26,107 nt of DNA from Bin80 sp965207565 (GTDB taxonomy: Bacteria > Bacteroidota > Rhodothermia > Rhodothermales > Bin80), in NCBI GenBank assembly GCA_965207565.1, contig CBDBMQ010000028.1, positions 1 to 26,107 on the forward strand, read 5' to 3'. Made by a program: the position numbers and the translations under genes. The notes under the pieces were generated by a model. That model worked only from the letters and a program-made list of their open reading frames with translations, searched no databases and was not told the origin of the DNA. Shown here one piece after another: positions 14,869 through 23,096 of this stretch (the first letter of the stretch is position 1; the number at the start of each line of letters is the position of its first letter).

Positions 14869-15933
14869 TTATCTCTTCTTACGTGAAAGTTGGCCTTGGG
14901 GTTTACAGCCTTCGTTTGCAAGCCGTTCAATCATTCCGATGCTTCCCAGCACGATCAGGATATCTTCTTGTTCAATCAGGTCATCGGGCTTTGGGTAAAA
15001 ATGCATTTTCTGGTCAGATTTCTTGATCATTGCAATAACAATCGTTTCCCATGATTGTCGAAAATCTACCTGCCTGAGCGTCTTTCCTGCAAGCTTGGAG
15101 CCTGCTTGTACAACCACCTGTTCCATGCCCAATCCCAGATCCTCTGCCTGTAGAACCTGAGACATAAACTGGTCAACATGGGGGCGTAGAATAACTTGGG
15201 CCATTCGCTCTGCTCCAACCTGGACCGGTGAGATGACCTGTGAAGCTCCGGCCTGCAGGATTCGTCGTCGATTCACCGCATCAGATGCCCGCGCCAGAAT
15301 AAACAGATCTGGATTTTTTTCGCGTGCAACGAGGGTCACATATACATTTTGAGCATCATTGGGAAGAAGTGTGATGAGGCCTTTTGCGTTTTCGATTCCT
15401 GCGGCCAGTAATGCACTATCATGAGCTGCATCGCCAGTGACGGCATGGATCCCGTTTATATTCAAGTGCTTGGTGATACTTTCGTCTCTGTCCAGCACGA
15501 CGAGAGTTTTCTTTGCTCTTAAAAGAGACTTAGTGACATCCCGTCCAACACGCCCGTACCCACAGATGATATAATGGTCTTTCATGTGTCTGATTCTGTA
15601 CATTCGGCGCCGATTCCGAATGAGGGTTCCAGCGATGAGCAGTCTTGCCCATCTGTATGTTACAACACCAACCGAACCGATTCCAACAAGTCCAAAAACA
15701 ATGGTAAAGATTCGCCCCGTATGTGACAGATCATGAACCTCGGTGTACCCAATGGTTGTCAACGTAATGAATGCCATATAGAGTCCATCCATGAGGCTCC
15801 AGTGCTCCAGAAATGAATAACCCAGCGTACCAACTGCCATCCAAAAAATCAGGAAGAGGACACTGTACACAACTTCGGCTCGCTTTGGCGTCCGTTCACG
15901 CAAATTTCCCGGGCGATCTAGTACGGATGCCAT
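14869..15933 (-). CDS. Potassium channel protein with RCK (TrkA-N/TrkA-C) domains
   Basis: The 354-aa product has two membrane helices (about residues 22-40 and 73-100) flanking a pore loop with filter TTIGYTE (residues 59-65). A cytosolic RCK domain follows, with Rossmann motif IICGYGRVGRDV (Gly125-x-Gly127-xx-Gly130) and acidic Asp148 ending the second strand. The last 80 residues form a TrkA-C domain. This is the MthK/Kch architecture for ligand-gated potassium flux. The final filter glycine of TxGYG is replaced by Thr64, a deviation that may alter selectivity. The gene follows the Bacteroidota-type conserved gene by 11 nt and precedes the L,D-transpeptidase by 20 nt, so it is very likely in the same operon. 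Confidence 0.93.
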   Translation of the reverse strand: MASVLDRPGNLRERTPKRAEVVYSVLFLIFWMAVGTLGYSFLEHWSLMDGLYMAFITLTTIGYTEVHDLSHTGRIFTIVFGLVGIGSVGVVTYRWARLLIAGTLIRNRRRMYRIRHMKDHYIICGYGRVGRDVTKSLLRAKKTLVVLDRDESITKHLNINGIHAVTGDAAHDSALLAAGIENAKGLITLLPNDAQNVYVTLVAREKNPDLFILARASDAVNRRRILQAGASQVISPVQVGAERMAQVILRPHVDQFMSQVLQAEDLGLGMEQVVVQAGSKLAGKTLRQVDFRQSWETIVIAMIKKSDQKMHFYPKPDDLIEQEDILIVLGSIGMIERLANEGCKPQGQLSRKKR

Positions 15934-15944
15934 GAAGCCGGGGG

Positions 15945-16457
15945 TTACGCAGTGGCAGGAATCCGAAAAATCCGTGCATAGACGGAATTGCAGAGGGGGA
16001 GTTCAAATTCTCCCGCACGCAGGGTGCTCAAGGTGTGAATTCCAGGATTAAAGATACTCGTTTCTGGAGAGATCAGGTCTTGGGCCATCATTTTTCGGAA
16101 CTGACTCCGGGAGGCAAAATCAACCCTTCCGTGTTCCGCTCTGTAGTAGATGAACATGGAGGAGAGTACGCGGCAATGATGGTTTTCAGAAATTTCTTCC
16201 ACGGCATTCATCAGGGAGTCAATTCCACACCCACTAATCGTGCCACCGGCAATTTCGCCGGCAATCAGCAAAAACCGATTTGAATGCAGTGCCGCTGAAC
16301 TTTGGATGGTGTGGCCGTGTGAGGTCCATTCTTCGAGAAAAAGTTGTACTTGAGTCAAGAGATTCTGCAGATCTGTGTGCGTTCCCTCAAGGGGAATGGC
16401 CCAGAGTCGGGCCTGATCTGAACGGTCAGGCAGGATCGTTTCACGAGGCAGATGCAT
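15945..16457 (-). CDS. Conserved Bacteroidota-type protein (family often mislabelled 'ABC transporter ATPase')
   Basis: The 170-aa product matches, from memory, a small soluble family common in Bacteroidota and usually given the wrong name 'ABC transporter ATPase'. Recognisable parts are the start PRETILPDRSDQARLWAI, SNRFLLIAGEIAGGTISGCGIDSLM, and VDFASRSQFRKMMAQDLISPETSIFN. It has no Walker A or B motif, so an ATPase role is not supported. The GCGID-containing and FRKM segments are the parts that look most family-like. Its start codon overlaps the xseB stop by one base (TGATG), which points to translational coupling. Function unknown. Confidence 0.8.
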   Translation of the reverse strand: MHLPRETILPDRSDQARLWAIPLEGTHTDLQNLLTQVQLFLEEWTSHGHTIQSSAALHSNRFLLIAGEIAGGTISGCGIDSLMNAVEEISENHHCRVLSSMFIYYRAEHGRVDFASRSQFRKMMAQDLISPETSIFNPGIHTLSTLRAGEFELPLCNSVYARIFRIPATA

Positions 16458-16726
16458 CAGTCAAAAGGGAAAGATTGGTCGGTAAGTGAGGTAGGGCTGT
16501 TCGGATCAGAGTCCAGTTCCTCCAGTACGTTGCGCAACTCCGTCACACGCTGCTCAGCTGCATCAAGTCGTTCCAGGCATTCCTTCGCAAGCCCGATCCC
16601 CTCCTCGTACTGTTTCAGGGAAGACTCCAGCGTACCGGAATCCTCCGATAATGCCTTCGCAATAGACTCAAGACGCTTCATAAGCGTATCAAGGGAATCG
16701 TTGGTTTCAGGAAGTTCGCTCTTCAT
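16457..16726 (-). CDS. xseB: Exodeoxyribonuclease VII small subunit
   Basis: The 89-aa product has the XseB coiled-coil pattern: SLDTLMKRLESIAKALSEDS, then SLKQYEEGIGLAKECLERLD and a heptad-rich helix up to ELD. XseB wraps around the XseA coiled-coil arm to form exonuclease VII, which degrades single-stranded DNA. Length and the LExG-like spacing fit the family. It is the first gene of the minus-strand operon continuing into 15945-16457, the potassium channel and the L,D-transpeptidase. xseA lies 2 kb upstream, separated by the SDR gene and the YjbQ-like gene, so the two subunits are not adjacent here. Confidence 0.88.
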   Translation of the reverse strand: MKSELPETNDSLDTLMKRLESIAKALSEDSGTLESSLKQYEEGIGLAKECLERLDAAEQRVTELRNVLEELDSDPNSPTSLTDQSFPFD

Positions 16727-16800
16727 GGAGATCGGTGAATGTTGACAGGGACTGATGCAGTAGGTTCACAGATTCGTTATACACTCAATTAAATATAAGG

Positions 16801-17580
16801 ATGGATTTAGGACTTAAAGGAAAGGTCGCCGTGGTCACGGGGGCAAGTCGTGGTCTAGGGAAAGCGATTGCGACACAACTCGCAGCAGAGGGATGTCGGC
16901 TGGTAATCTGTGCGCGTGGGGAAGAGGCATTATCCTCAGCACAGGAAGAGATCACCCAGTTGTATGATGTGCCGGTTCTGGCAAAGTCAATGGATTTAAC
17001 AGTTCCGGGGCAGCCGCAAGAGTTGACTGAGGCGGCGGTCAGCGAGTATGGGACCGTTCAACTTCTCATCAATAATGCTGGAGGGAATCGCCGTGGAAAA
17101 TTTGCCGATTTATCGGATCAGGATTGGGAGGATATATTGACATTGAATTTAAAGATGCATTTGCGTGCCAGTCGGGCGGCAATCCCGCATATGCGTAACA
17201 GTGGTGGGGGAGCAATTCTGTTTATGGGATCCATTTTTGGTCGCGAAGCAGGTGGCCCCGGACTCTCCATCTATAACACGACGAAGTCAGCATTGATGAG
17301 TGCCGCAAAAATTATGGCACTTGAGTTGGCTTCGGATGGGATCCGAGTCAATACATTGGCCCCCGGTTCGATACGATTTCCAGGGGGATCCTGGGATAAG
17401 CGGGTCAAGAGTGATCCAGAAGGCATGAAGACCTTTATTGCAGAGAACCTTCCCATTGGCCGATTTGGAACGGCCGAAGAGATTGCCGATGTTGCTGCAT
17501 TTTTGCTCTCGGACAGGGCAAGCCTGATTACCGGTGCCTGCGTGAATGTTGACGGGGGGCAGTCACGGTCTTTAATCTGA
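16801..17580 (+). CDS. SDR-family oxidoreductase (FabG-like)
   Basis: The 259-aa product is a classical short-chain dehydrogenase/reductase. It has the cofactor motif TGASRGLG at residues 13-20, NNAGG from residue 91, and the catalytic tetrad Asn116, Ser144, Tyr158 and Lys162 (YNTTK). The C-terminal GACVNVDGGQSRSLI closes the fold. Arg near the second strand (ICARGEEAL) suggests NADPH preference. Substrate is uncertain; FabG-like 3-oxoacyl reductases and other SDRs share these motifs. It is transcribed divergently from xseB and converges on the YjbQ-like gene with a 3-nt gap, leaving no room for a terminator. Confidence 0.93.
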   Translation: MDLGLKGKVAVVTGASRGLGKAIATQLAAEGCRLVICARGEEALSSAQEEITQLYDVPVLAKSMDLTVPGQPQELTEAAVSEYGTVQLLINNAGGNRRGKFADLSDQDWEDILTLNLKMHLRASRAAIPHMRNSGGGAILFMGSIFGREAGGPGLSIYNTTKSALMSAAKIMALELASDGIRVNTLAPGSIRFPGGSWDKRVKSDPEGMKTFIAENLPIGRFGTAEEIADVAAFLLSDRASLITGACVNVDGGQSRSLI

Positions 17581-17583
17581 CAT

Positions 17584-18549
17584 CTATACAAACTGGAGCA
17601 GGCGGACACGCAGTTTACGTATATCTGAGTCAGGTTTTCTCCATTGGATCAGTATGGGACTCTGGTAGGTGCCGGTTGTGATCCGTCCCTGCGGCTCCTC
17701 ATCCCCTGCGTTGATAAGGAAGCGGGCAGTGGTTCCCAAATTCATCCAGCGGGTTTCGAGAGGGGTTGCCAGCCGGTCAATCACAGATTCCAGCAAGGGT
17801 AAGCGCATACCTAGGCGCTCGACCATATATTCAACAGCAGAAACACTGCGGCTGGCTAATCGAAGACCATCCCGAATTGCAAGATGCATCTCATACGTGA
17901 GCATTTTTTTGGCTTTGCCGGGAAGTGCAAGGGGATGACGTACTAACTCGGAGGCATGGTCAAGCATATACCGCAAGGGGTTCTTGAGTACGTCGGTAAT
18001 ATCCCGTTCAACCAGTAGCGTTTCGTATTCATTGACCGTAATTCCAGCATTTTTTTCATCCGAATCCAATTCAAAGGTGACTAGGCCGCGATGAATTTTA
18101 TGCTTGTTTACAAGTGCCTGGAGGTTATTCAGGTGTTGACTGAGGTTCAAAGCATGCTGATCTTTATGGGGCATTCTTATCGAAAGGACCTCCTCATGCA
18201 CACAATGGGTCTCGTTATATCCTACAGCGAGAGTTTTCCTGGACCGAAACGTTCCCTGGAATTCTCCGTCAAGATCAATAAAATAGATCGGATCGCCTGG
18301 ATCAAATTCGTAGAGGGCACAACTGCACAGCCCCAGACAGATGAAAGCTAGATGCGAGTCTGCGTTCAGAGGCTCAGACTTTCGTTGTTCGGCGGTCAAC
18401 TCATTGCGAAGTTCCATTCGGTCATGCCAATAAGGCGCGCCCTCTGGAAAGAGTCGATGGGCGGAGCGGACTAGATGATCAACCCCATCCGGATTATTCC
18501 CAAGCTTGGTAGCGAGGGATTGTTCCAGGAACCCTGCTGTGGTATGCAA
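17584..18549 (-). CDS. YjbQ-like (UPF0047) domain protein with C-terminal extension; start uncertain
   Basis: The first standard start is TTG 18549, giving 321 aa, but this begins in the middle of the conserved HTTAG motif. The frame continues upstream to a stop at 18705-18703 and encodes TTIDLSPGSRLDIKNVSP, which looks like the N-terminal strands of YjbQ/UPF0047 proteins. Other family marks are NADSHL (residues 62-67) and IYFIDLDGEFQGTFRSR (residues 88-104). So the true protein probably starts near 18690 at a non-standard ATT, or at TTG 18713 if one A has been lost from the A8 run at 18684-18677. YjbQ proteins are linked to thiamine-phosphate synthase activity in E. coli. The last 200 residues match nothing I know. 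The gene follows xseA on the same strand. Confidence 0.75.
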   Translation of the reverse strand: MHTTAGFLEQSLATKLGNNPDGVDHLVRSAHRLFPEGAPYWHDRMELRNELTAEQRKSEPLNADSHLAFICLGLCSCALYEFDPGDPIYFIDLDGEFQGTFRSRKTLAVGYNETHCVHEEVLSIRMPHKDQHALNLSQHLNNLQALVNKHKIHRGLVTFELDSDEKNAGITVNEYETLLVERDITDVLKNPLRYMLDHASELVRHPLALPGKAKKMLTYEMHLAIRDGLRLASRSVSAVEYMVERLGMRLPLLESVIDRLATPLETRWMNLGTTARFLINAGDEEPQGRITTGTYQSPILIQWRKPDSDIRKLRVRLLQFV

Positions 18550-18737
18550 CGAGCAGAGGGCAATTTTTCCGAAAGAAGAAAAGGATGGACTGTCAATTTC
18601 TGCCAGTGTCGGAGAGACATTTTTGATGTCAAGACGGGATCCGGGAGAAAGATCAATCGTGGTCGCTATGGTAGAATTTTTTTTGCGAATGGAATCAGGT
18701 CTTTAAGTATCAAAAAATTTATAGATTAAAGACAAAG

Positions 18738-19937
18738 CTAATCACGGATGATCGCCTCTCGGTGCCCATCAGCAAAGTGAATGGACAGGTGATCGTCTTT
18801 GTTCAGTTCCTGACTAGAACGCACGACTTTCCCATCTCGTTCTACGCGGGCATATCCGCGCATAAGAACTTGACGGGGATTCAGTCCAATAATCTGCTCC
18901 TTGAGCAATTCGATCCGATGTCTGTGAGCTAAGAGACGGGCATTACATGCCTCATACAGCAGATCTGTTTGTTTGGCAAGCGTCTGCTGTGCATCACGGA
19001 CATAATTGATCGGCATGTTGAACGTGTAGGACTCGGTAATTTGCGCTATTCGTCTGCGCATTGAGGCGACCCGGGTTTCCAGAGTCTGATACATCTGTTG
19101 TTCATATTCCTGGATTTCCCGGATTAGCATTGCCTGTTCTGGTACGGCAGTTTGTGCTGCATGTGTGGGCGTGGCGGCACGTAGATCAGCGACAAGGTCT
19201 GCAATGGTTGTATCGGTTTCATGGCCCACTGCACTGATAATCGGAATTTTCGAGTCGTAGATCGCATGTGCAACCGCTTCTTCATTGAAGGCCCACAGGT
19301 CTTCAAGAGAGCCTCCACCACGCCCGATGATGAGCAGATCAGGACGTTTGTCCTGATCAAGCCGGTTGAAATCATTGATTGCTGTTGCGATTTCAGGTGC
19401 AGCCCTTGGACCCTGAACGCGGACGGAGGCCAGAATTACTTCACTGAGGGGGAATCGGTCTCGTAGAATACGAAGCATGTCCTGCAGCGCAGCCCCTTCC
19501 GCAGAAGTTGCGATTCCGATGCGTCGGGGAATTCGGGGTAGCGGCAATTTTGTATTTTCGTCAAAAAGGCCCTCTTGGGTAAGTTTTTGCTTGAGCTCCA
19601 GAAAGCGTTTTTGAAGTTCACCCGTAGTGTGGCGACGTTCGATTTTGCGGACATCAAATTGCAGTTTGCAGTATTTGGGATAAACGGTAGGTGCGCCATA
19701 GACCCGCAACAGCTGTCCAGGTTCGGGGGTAAAGCTTACGAGTCGTGCCCGGCTTTGCCACATCACGCATTTGAGGGAGCTTGATTCATCTGCAATCGTG
19801 AAGTACCAATGGCCTCTTCGGGCTACATGTTCAGAAAGCTCTCCCTCAACACAGTAACGTCCATGATCCTGAACGTGTTTGCGTAGGCGGGAGAGATATT
19901 CTCCTACAGAAATTACCGCGTCTTGTCCACTACCCAT
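18738..19937 (-). CDS. xseA: Exodeoxyribonuclease VII large subunit
   Basis: The 399-aa product is the catalytic subunit of exonuclease VII, which trims single-stranded DNA in mismatch repair and recombination. An OB-fold occupies residues about 8-100 (VEGELSEHVARRGHWYFTI). The nuclease core shows IGIATSAEGAALQDMLRIL, GRGGGSLEDLWAFN (residues 205-218) and SAVGHETDTTIADLVADLRA (residues 235-254). A coiled-coil region and a C-terminal strand segment follow. Length is close to the family norm. It is transcribed divergently from the phosphatase gene at 20076 and is followed by the YjbQ-like gene. Confidence 0.96.
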   Translation of the reverse strand: MGSGQDAVISVGEYLSRLRKHVQDHGRYCVEGELSEHVARRGHWYFTIADESSSLKCVMWQSRARLVSFTPEPGQLLRVYGAPTVYPKYCKLQFDVRKIERRHTTGELQKRFLELKQKLTQEGLFDENTKLPLPRIPRRIGIATSAEGAALQDMLRILRDRFPLSEVILASVRVQGPRAAPEIATAINDFNRLDQDKRPDLLIIGRGGGSLEDLWAFNEEAVAHAIYDSKIPIISAVGHETDTTIADLVADLRAATPTHAAQTAVPEQAMLIREIQEYEQQMYQTLETRVASMRRRIAQITESYTFNMPINYVRDAQQTLAKQTDLLYEACNARLLAHRHRIELLKEQIIGLNPRQVLMRGYARVERDGKVVRSSQELNKDDHLSIHFADGHREAIIRD

Positions 19938-20075
19938 TTGGCTATTTACTGTGTAGATTCATCGTGGCCATAGAAAATTCGGCAGTCTCATGCAATCAGC
20001 TCTGATCATGGACTGGTTTGGAAAGTTAAAGCAGACTCCCCATAAACTCATAACAATCCAGAAAGAGACACACGC

Positions 20076-20594
20076 ATGAAGCCTCCCCATCAGAAGCCTA
20101 GACGCATCATGTTTGTATGTCTGGGTAATCATTGCAGAAGTCCACTGGCACACGGCTATTTTCAATTTTTGCTGAAAAAGCATCACTTGGAACATGAGAT
20201 TGAGGTAGCCTCTTCGGGGACAAGTGGCTGGCATCTTGGTGAATTCCCTGATTCGCGGGTGTGCCGGGTTGCAGAGAAGCATGGATTTACACTCAGGCAT
20301 ATTCGGGGGCAAAAAATTACAAAACAGGATCTTGAAGACTGTGAACTCATTCTGGTAATGGATCGGAGCAATTTGAGAGATGTGTTGGCACTGGATGAGC
20401 GAGGCCGCTATGCTGATAAAGTGAAATTATTGCGAACGTTTGATCCAGAATCTATGCAGGATGAGGTACCGGATCCGTATTACACGGGTATCTTCGAGGA
20501 GGTATACTTGATTGTGAGTCAGGCATGTGACGCGCTTCTGGAAGATATGAAAGTTGAATTGACTAAGCGCAAGTTTGCAAAATCGGCCGGATAG
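20076..20594 (+). CDS. Low-molecular-weight protein-tyrosine phosphatase
   Basis: The 172-aa product has the P-loop CLGNHCRS (Cys15, Arg21, Ser22), which forms the phosphocysteine intermediate, and the general-acid loop DPYY at residues 133-136 (VPDPYYTG). The family dephosphorylates tyrosine on proteins, in bacteria often linked to exopolysaccharide kinases, or acts as arsenate reductase; the DPYY motif favours the phosphatase. A second Met at residue 12 directly before the P-loop is an alternative start. The IS1634-type element begins about 30 bp after the stop and may have removed its terminator. Confidence 0.93.
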   Translation: MKPPHQKPRRIMFVCLGNHCRSPLAHGYFQFLLKKHHLEHEIEVASSGTSGWHLGEFPDSRVCRVAEKHGFTLRHIRGQKITKQDLEDCELILVMDRSNLRDVLALDERGRYADKVKLLRTFDPESMQDEVPDPYYTGIFEEVYLIVSQACDALLEDMKVELTKRKFAKSAG

Positions 20595-20617
20595 TGACTG
20601 CCATCTAGCGCTAATTT

Positions 20618-20624
20618 AGAGATT
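20618..20624. repeat. Candidate target-site duplication of the second IS1634-type element, left copy
   Basis: AGAGATT here is repeated at 22646-22652, at equal distance from the CCC-starting ends of the element. It is 7 bp rather than the 4 bp seen for IS-B, so the assignment is tentative. Confidence 0.45.
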
Positions 20625-22645
20625 TTTGCCCTCAATTTGGTCATTTCAGGGTCTAAATCGGCCATTTTTCGCACAAATTCATCGTTTTTCTGGTATTTGT
20701 TCCAAAATCTCTCAAAATAGTGGATTTTTACGGAACCATCCCACTCAATACCTGTAAAATCCCTCAAATCTACCCTTGGTTCATGTATATCCGGTCGAAA
20801 TCTCGAACCCTGAAATCCGGGATCAAAGCCGACACCTTTTCCCTGGTGGAATCCCATCGGGTGAATGGGATGTCCAAACAGCGTACCCTACTCAATCTTG
20901 GCCAGGATTTCAGCATCCCCCAAGCACAATGGCGGATCCTGTCCCGACTCGTCATGGATGGCTTGCGGGGGTATGAACCGATGTTTCTTGAAGATGAAGC
21001 GCTCCGTAAAGCCAGTCAGAAAATCATCCACCGTCTCCAGGCCAAGGGCTATGATCCAGACGATCCGCGGGATGATCGGGATTCCATTCTCACCTACGAG
21101 ATTCATCACACCGATACGCGCACCGTTGGTGGCGAGCGTGTGGCGTTGCAGGCGTTGGAGCGTTTGGGTTTCGCCGAGATTCTTCAAGACCTGGACTTGA
21201 ATGAAGATCAGATCCACTGGGCCACGGCGCTGGTAGTCGGACGGATGCTTTCCCCGGGAAGTGAACGGCAAACCCACGAATGGATGCGCGATCGCTCGAG
21301 CATCTTGGAACTTCTCCGAGCAAAACTCCCGAGTGAGCGGTCGCTCTACGATGTTGGAGACCTGCTGTACCACCACCGCAAGTCCATCATGGATGGACTC
21401 TTTGGGGCCGCCAGGGACCTGTTGGGATTTGGCGAAACGATTGTCTTTTATGATCTGACAAATACCTTCTATACCGGTCGTTCCCACGGGACGTTACTCC
21501 AATATGGACGCAGTAAAGAGAAGCGATCGAATTGTCCGCTGGTGACGTTAGCGCTGATCCTTGACGCATCCGGGTTTCCTCGCACCGTCCACATTCTTCC
21601 CGGCAATGCCAGTGAGCCCGGTACGCTGAAACAGGCGATTGCGCAGTTGGCTGGGGCCAAACCTACGGTCATCATGGACGCGGGCATTGCAACCGAGGCG
21701 AATCTGACGTATTTGAAGGAGCAGGGGCTGGGTTGGATCTGCGTGGAGCGGACCAAGACCCCACCGGTCCCCGAACGCGAGCCCGATCAAGTGTTTGAAA
21801 CCAGTACGAAGACCCTGGTGCGTGCGTGGGCGATTGGGAAGGACGATCAAGAGCAACGTGTGTATCTGCATAGTGCGGCCCGGCAGGCCGTCAGTGATCA
21901 GATCCTCCAGACCAAGCGGGAGCAATTTGAAGAGGCCATTGCACACCTGAACGAGGGGCTTACCGTAAAGGGGCGACCCAAGACGTATGAGGTCATCCAA
22001 AAGAGGGTCGGGCGGTTGGTGGAGAAATATAAAAAGGTGGCGTACCAGTACGAGGTGAAGGTATGTCAGAAAAAAGACAGCCCGAATGCGCAATCCATTC
22101 GCATCCAGCGTCGGTCGGCCTTTGACGAACGCACGAATGCTTCGGGGGGCTATATCGTGCGAACCAGTCACATCAAGTGGCCTTGTAAAAAGGTTGCATG
22201 CACCTATTGGAGATTGAACGAGATTGAACAAACCTTCCGTACCATCAAATCCGACCTCGGATTACGCCCCATCTACCATCGGAAGCAAGAGCGGATTGAG
22301 GCACATCTGTTCCTGTCGATCCTTGCCTTTCATACGGCTCACCTGATTCGGAGTCAACTGCGAATCCATCAGATTCATCGGAGCTGGGCAACGCTCAAAG
22401 TAACGCTCAACCACCAGAACCGGGTGACCACGGTACTTCCACAAAATAAAACCCACTGTATCCTGCTCAAACAAGATGCAGACCTGAAACCATTCCAACG
22501 GAAGGTCTTCCAGGCGTTGGAACTCAACACCGGAAATTACACCCAACGAATCAAGGCGAAACGCCCAAAAAAAGAGGACGCTGACAGGTAAAAAAAGAAC
22601 GGGAAAATAGCCCTTTTTGAGACCACCCTGAAAAATAGGGGCAGC
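20625..22645 (+). mobile_element. IS-C: second IS1634-type insertion sequence
   Basis: The element is about 2.02 kb and carries one transposase. Its ends are inferred from the imperfect terminal similarity TTTGCCC...TTTCAGGGT (left) and GCTGCCCC...TTTTTCAGGGT (right, reverse complement), and from the flanking AGAGATT. The subterminal TTTCAGG block is also present in IS-B, which supports kinship. The two transposases are clearly homologous but differ at many positions, so this is a different IS of the same family, not a recent copy. Confidence 0.65.
20783..22591 (+). CDS. IS1634-family transposase (IS-C)
   Basis: The 602-aa product has Asp224 in FYDLTNTFYTG, Asp299 in VIMDAGIATE and Glu482 in EIEQTFRTIKSDLGLRPIYH, so the DDE triad is complete. 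ATG 20783 (MYIRSKSR) was chosen because it aligns with the IS-B transposase start; the frame is open upstream to 20720. The protein is colinear with the IS-B transposase, which has a longer acidic linker around residue 360. No frameshift or stop is visible, so it may be active. Confidence 0.93.
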   Translation: MYIRSKSRTLKSGIKADTFSLVESHRVNGMSKQRTLLNLGQDFSIPQAQWRILSRLVMDGLRGYEPMFLEDEALRKASQKIIHRLQAKGYDPDDPRDDRDSILTYEIHHTDTRTVGGERVALQALERLGFAEILQDLDLNEDQIHWATALVVGRMLSPGSERQTHEWMRDRSSILELLRAKLPSERSLYDVGDLLYHHRKSIMDGLFGAARDLLGFGETIVFYDLTNTFYTGRSHGTLLQYGRSKEKRSNCPLVTLALILDASGFPRTVHILPGNASEPGTLKQAIAQLAGAKPTVIMDAGIATEANLTYLKEQGLGWICVERTKTPPVPEREPDQVFETSTKTLVRAWAIGKDDQEQRVYLHSAARQAVSDQILQTKREQFEEAIAHLNEGLTVKGRPKTYEVIQKRVGRLVEKYKKVAYQYEVKVCQKKDSPNAQSIRIQRRSAFDERTNASGGYIVRTSHIKWPCKKVACTYWRLNEIEQTFRTIKSDLGLRPIYHRKQERIEAHLFLSILAFHTAHLIRSQLRIHQIHRSWATLKVTLNHQNRVTTVLPQNKTHCILLKQDADLKPFQRKVFQALELNTGNYTQRIKAKRPKKEDADR

Positions 22646-22652
22646 AGAGATT
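22646..22652. repeat. Candidate target-site duplication of IS-C, right copy
   Basis: AGAGATT matches 20618-20624 exactly. Confidence 0.45.
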
Positions 22653-22718
22653 CGCAAAAAAATCCACTACATTGCAAACTTGCGTAAGGCCTGATGAGAA
22701 TAGGGGAGGACACGAAAC

Positions 22719-22901
22719 ATGCGTCTGTTTTTCATCAAACTTCACTATCGTTTGATGCGCAGACAAATTCTTCGCCATGAGCGAGAGCATCGGGACGGGA
22801 CCAATCGCTACTTGCAGAACCCAGCGACATCCATCAACTTCTCCGACTTGGAGAAGTTGACTGGTAGCAGATCAGATGTTTCCCCTGAACTTTGCAAATG
22901 A
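22719..22901 (+). CDS. Small basic protein of unknown function
   Basis: A 60-codon frame is preceded by an unusually good Shine-Dalgarno for this window, GGGGAGGA at 22703-22710, 8 nt before the ATG. The product is Arg-rich at the start (MRLFFIKLHYRLMRRQIL) and I do not recognise it. It overlaps the next small ORF (22876-23040) in another frame. A one-base shift near 22858-22862 would fuse the two into a protein of about 107 residues, so this may be the 5' half of a frameshifted gene. Confidence 0.4.
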   Translation: MRLFFIKLHYRLMRRQILRHEREHRDGTNRYLQNPATSINFSDLEKLTGSRSDVSPELCK

Positions 22902-23040
22902 CTCCGGGATGTGGGCGGAATATCGAAAGAAGCTTAACGCCGCCGGTGTTAATGCAGCAAAGCCAACCACATCCATTTATCCCTTCTTTTATCATTTGGG
23001 GAACTGGGTGTACGACGTACGCACGGGTGGTAGGCATTAA
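22876..23040 (+). CDS. Small protein of unknown function, possibly 3' half of the preceding ORF
   Basis: A 54-codon frame gives MFPLNFANDSGMWAEYRKK followed by a segment ending TTSIYPFFYHLGNWVYDV. The composition (aromatic and charged, balanced) looks more like real protein than a shadow frame. No Shine-Dalgarno is visible before the ATG, which fits the idea that it is the continuation of the upstream 60-codon ORF after a single-base shift. No family recognised. Confidence 0.4.
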   Translation: MFPLNFANDSGMWAEYRKKLNAAGVNAAKPTTSIYPFFYHLGNWVYDVRTGGRH

Positions 23041-23096
23041 GCATCTCCGCCGTATGCCAAGTTACTAAACAAGTAAATCACATCAAGATTAGACGA

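Noticed and set aside
21548..22231. 227-codon minus-strand ORF
   Set aside because: Antisense shadow of the IS-C transposase.
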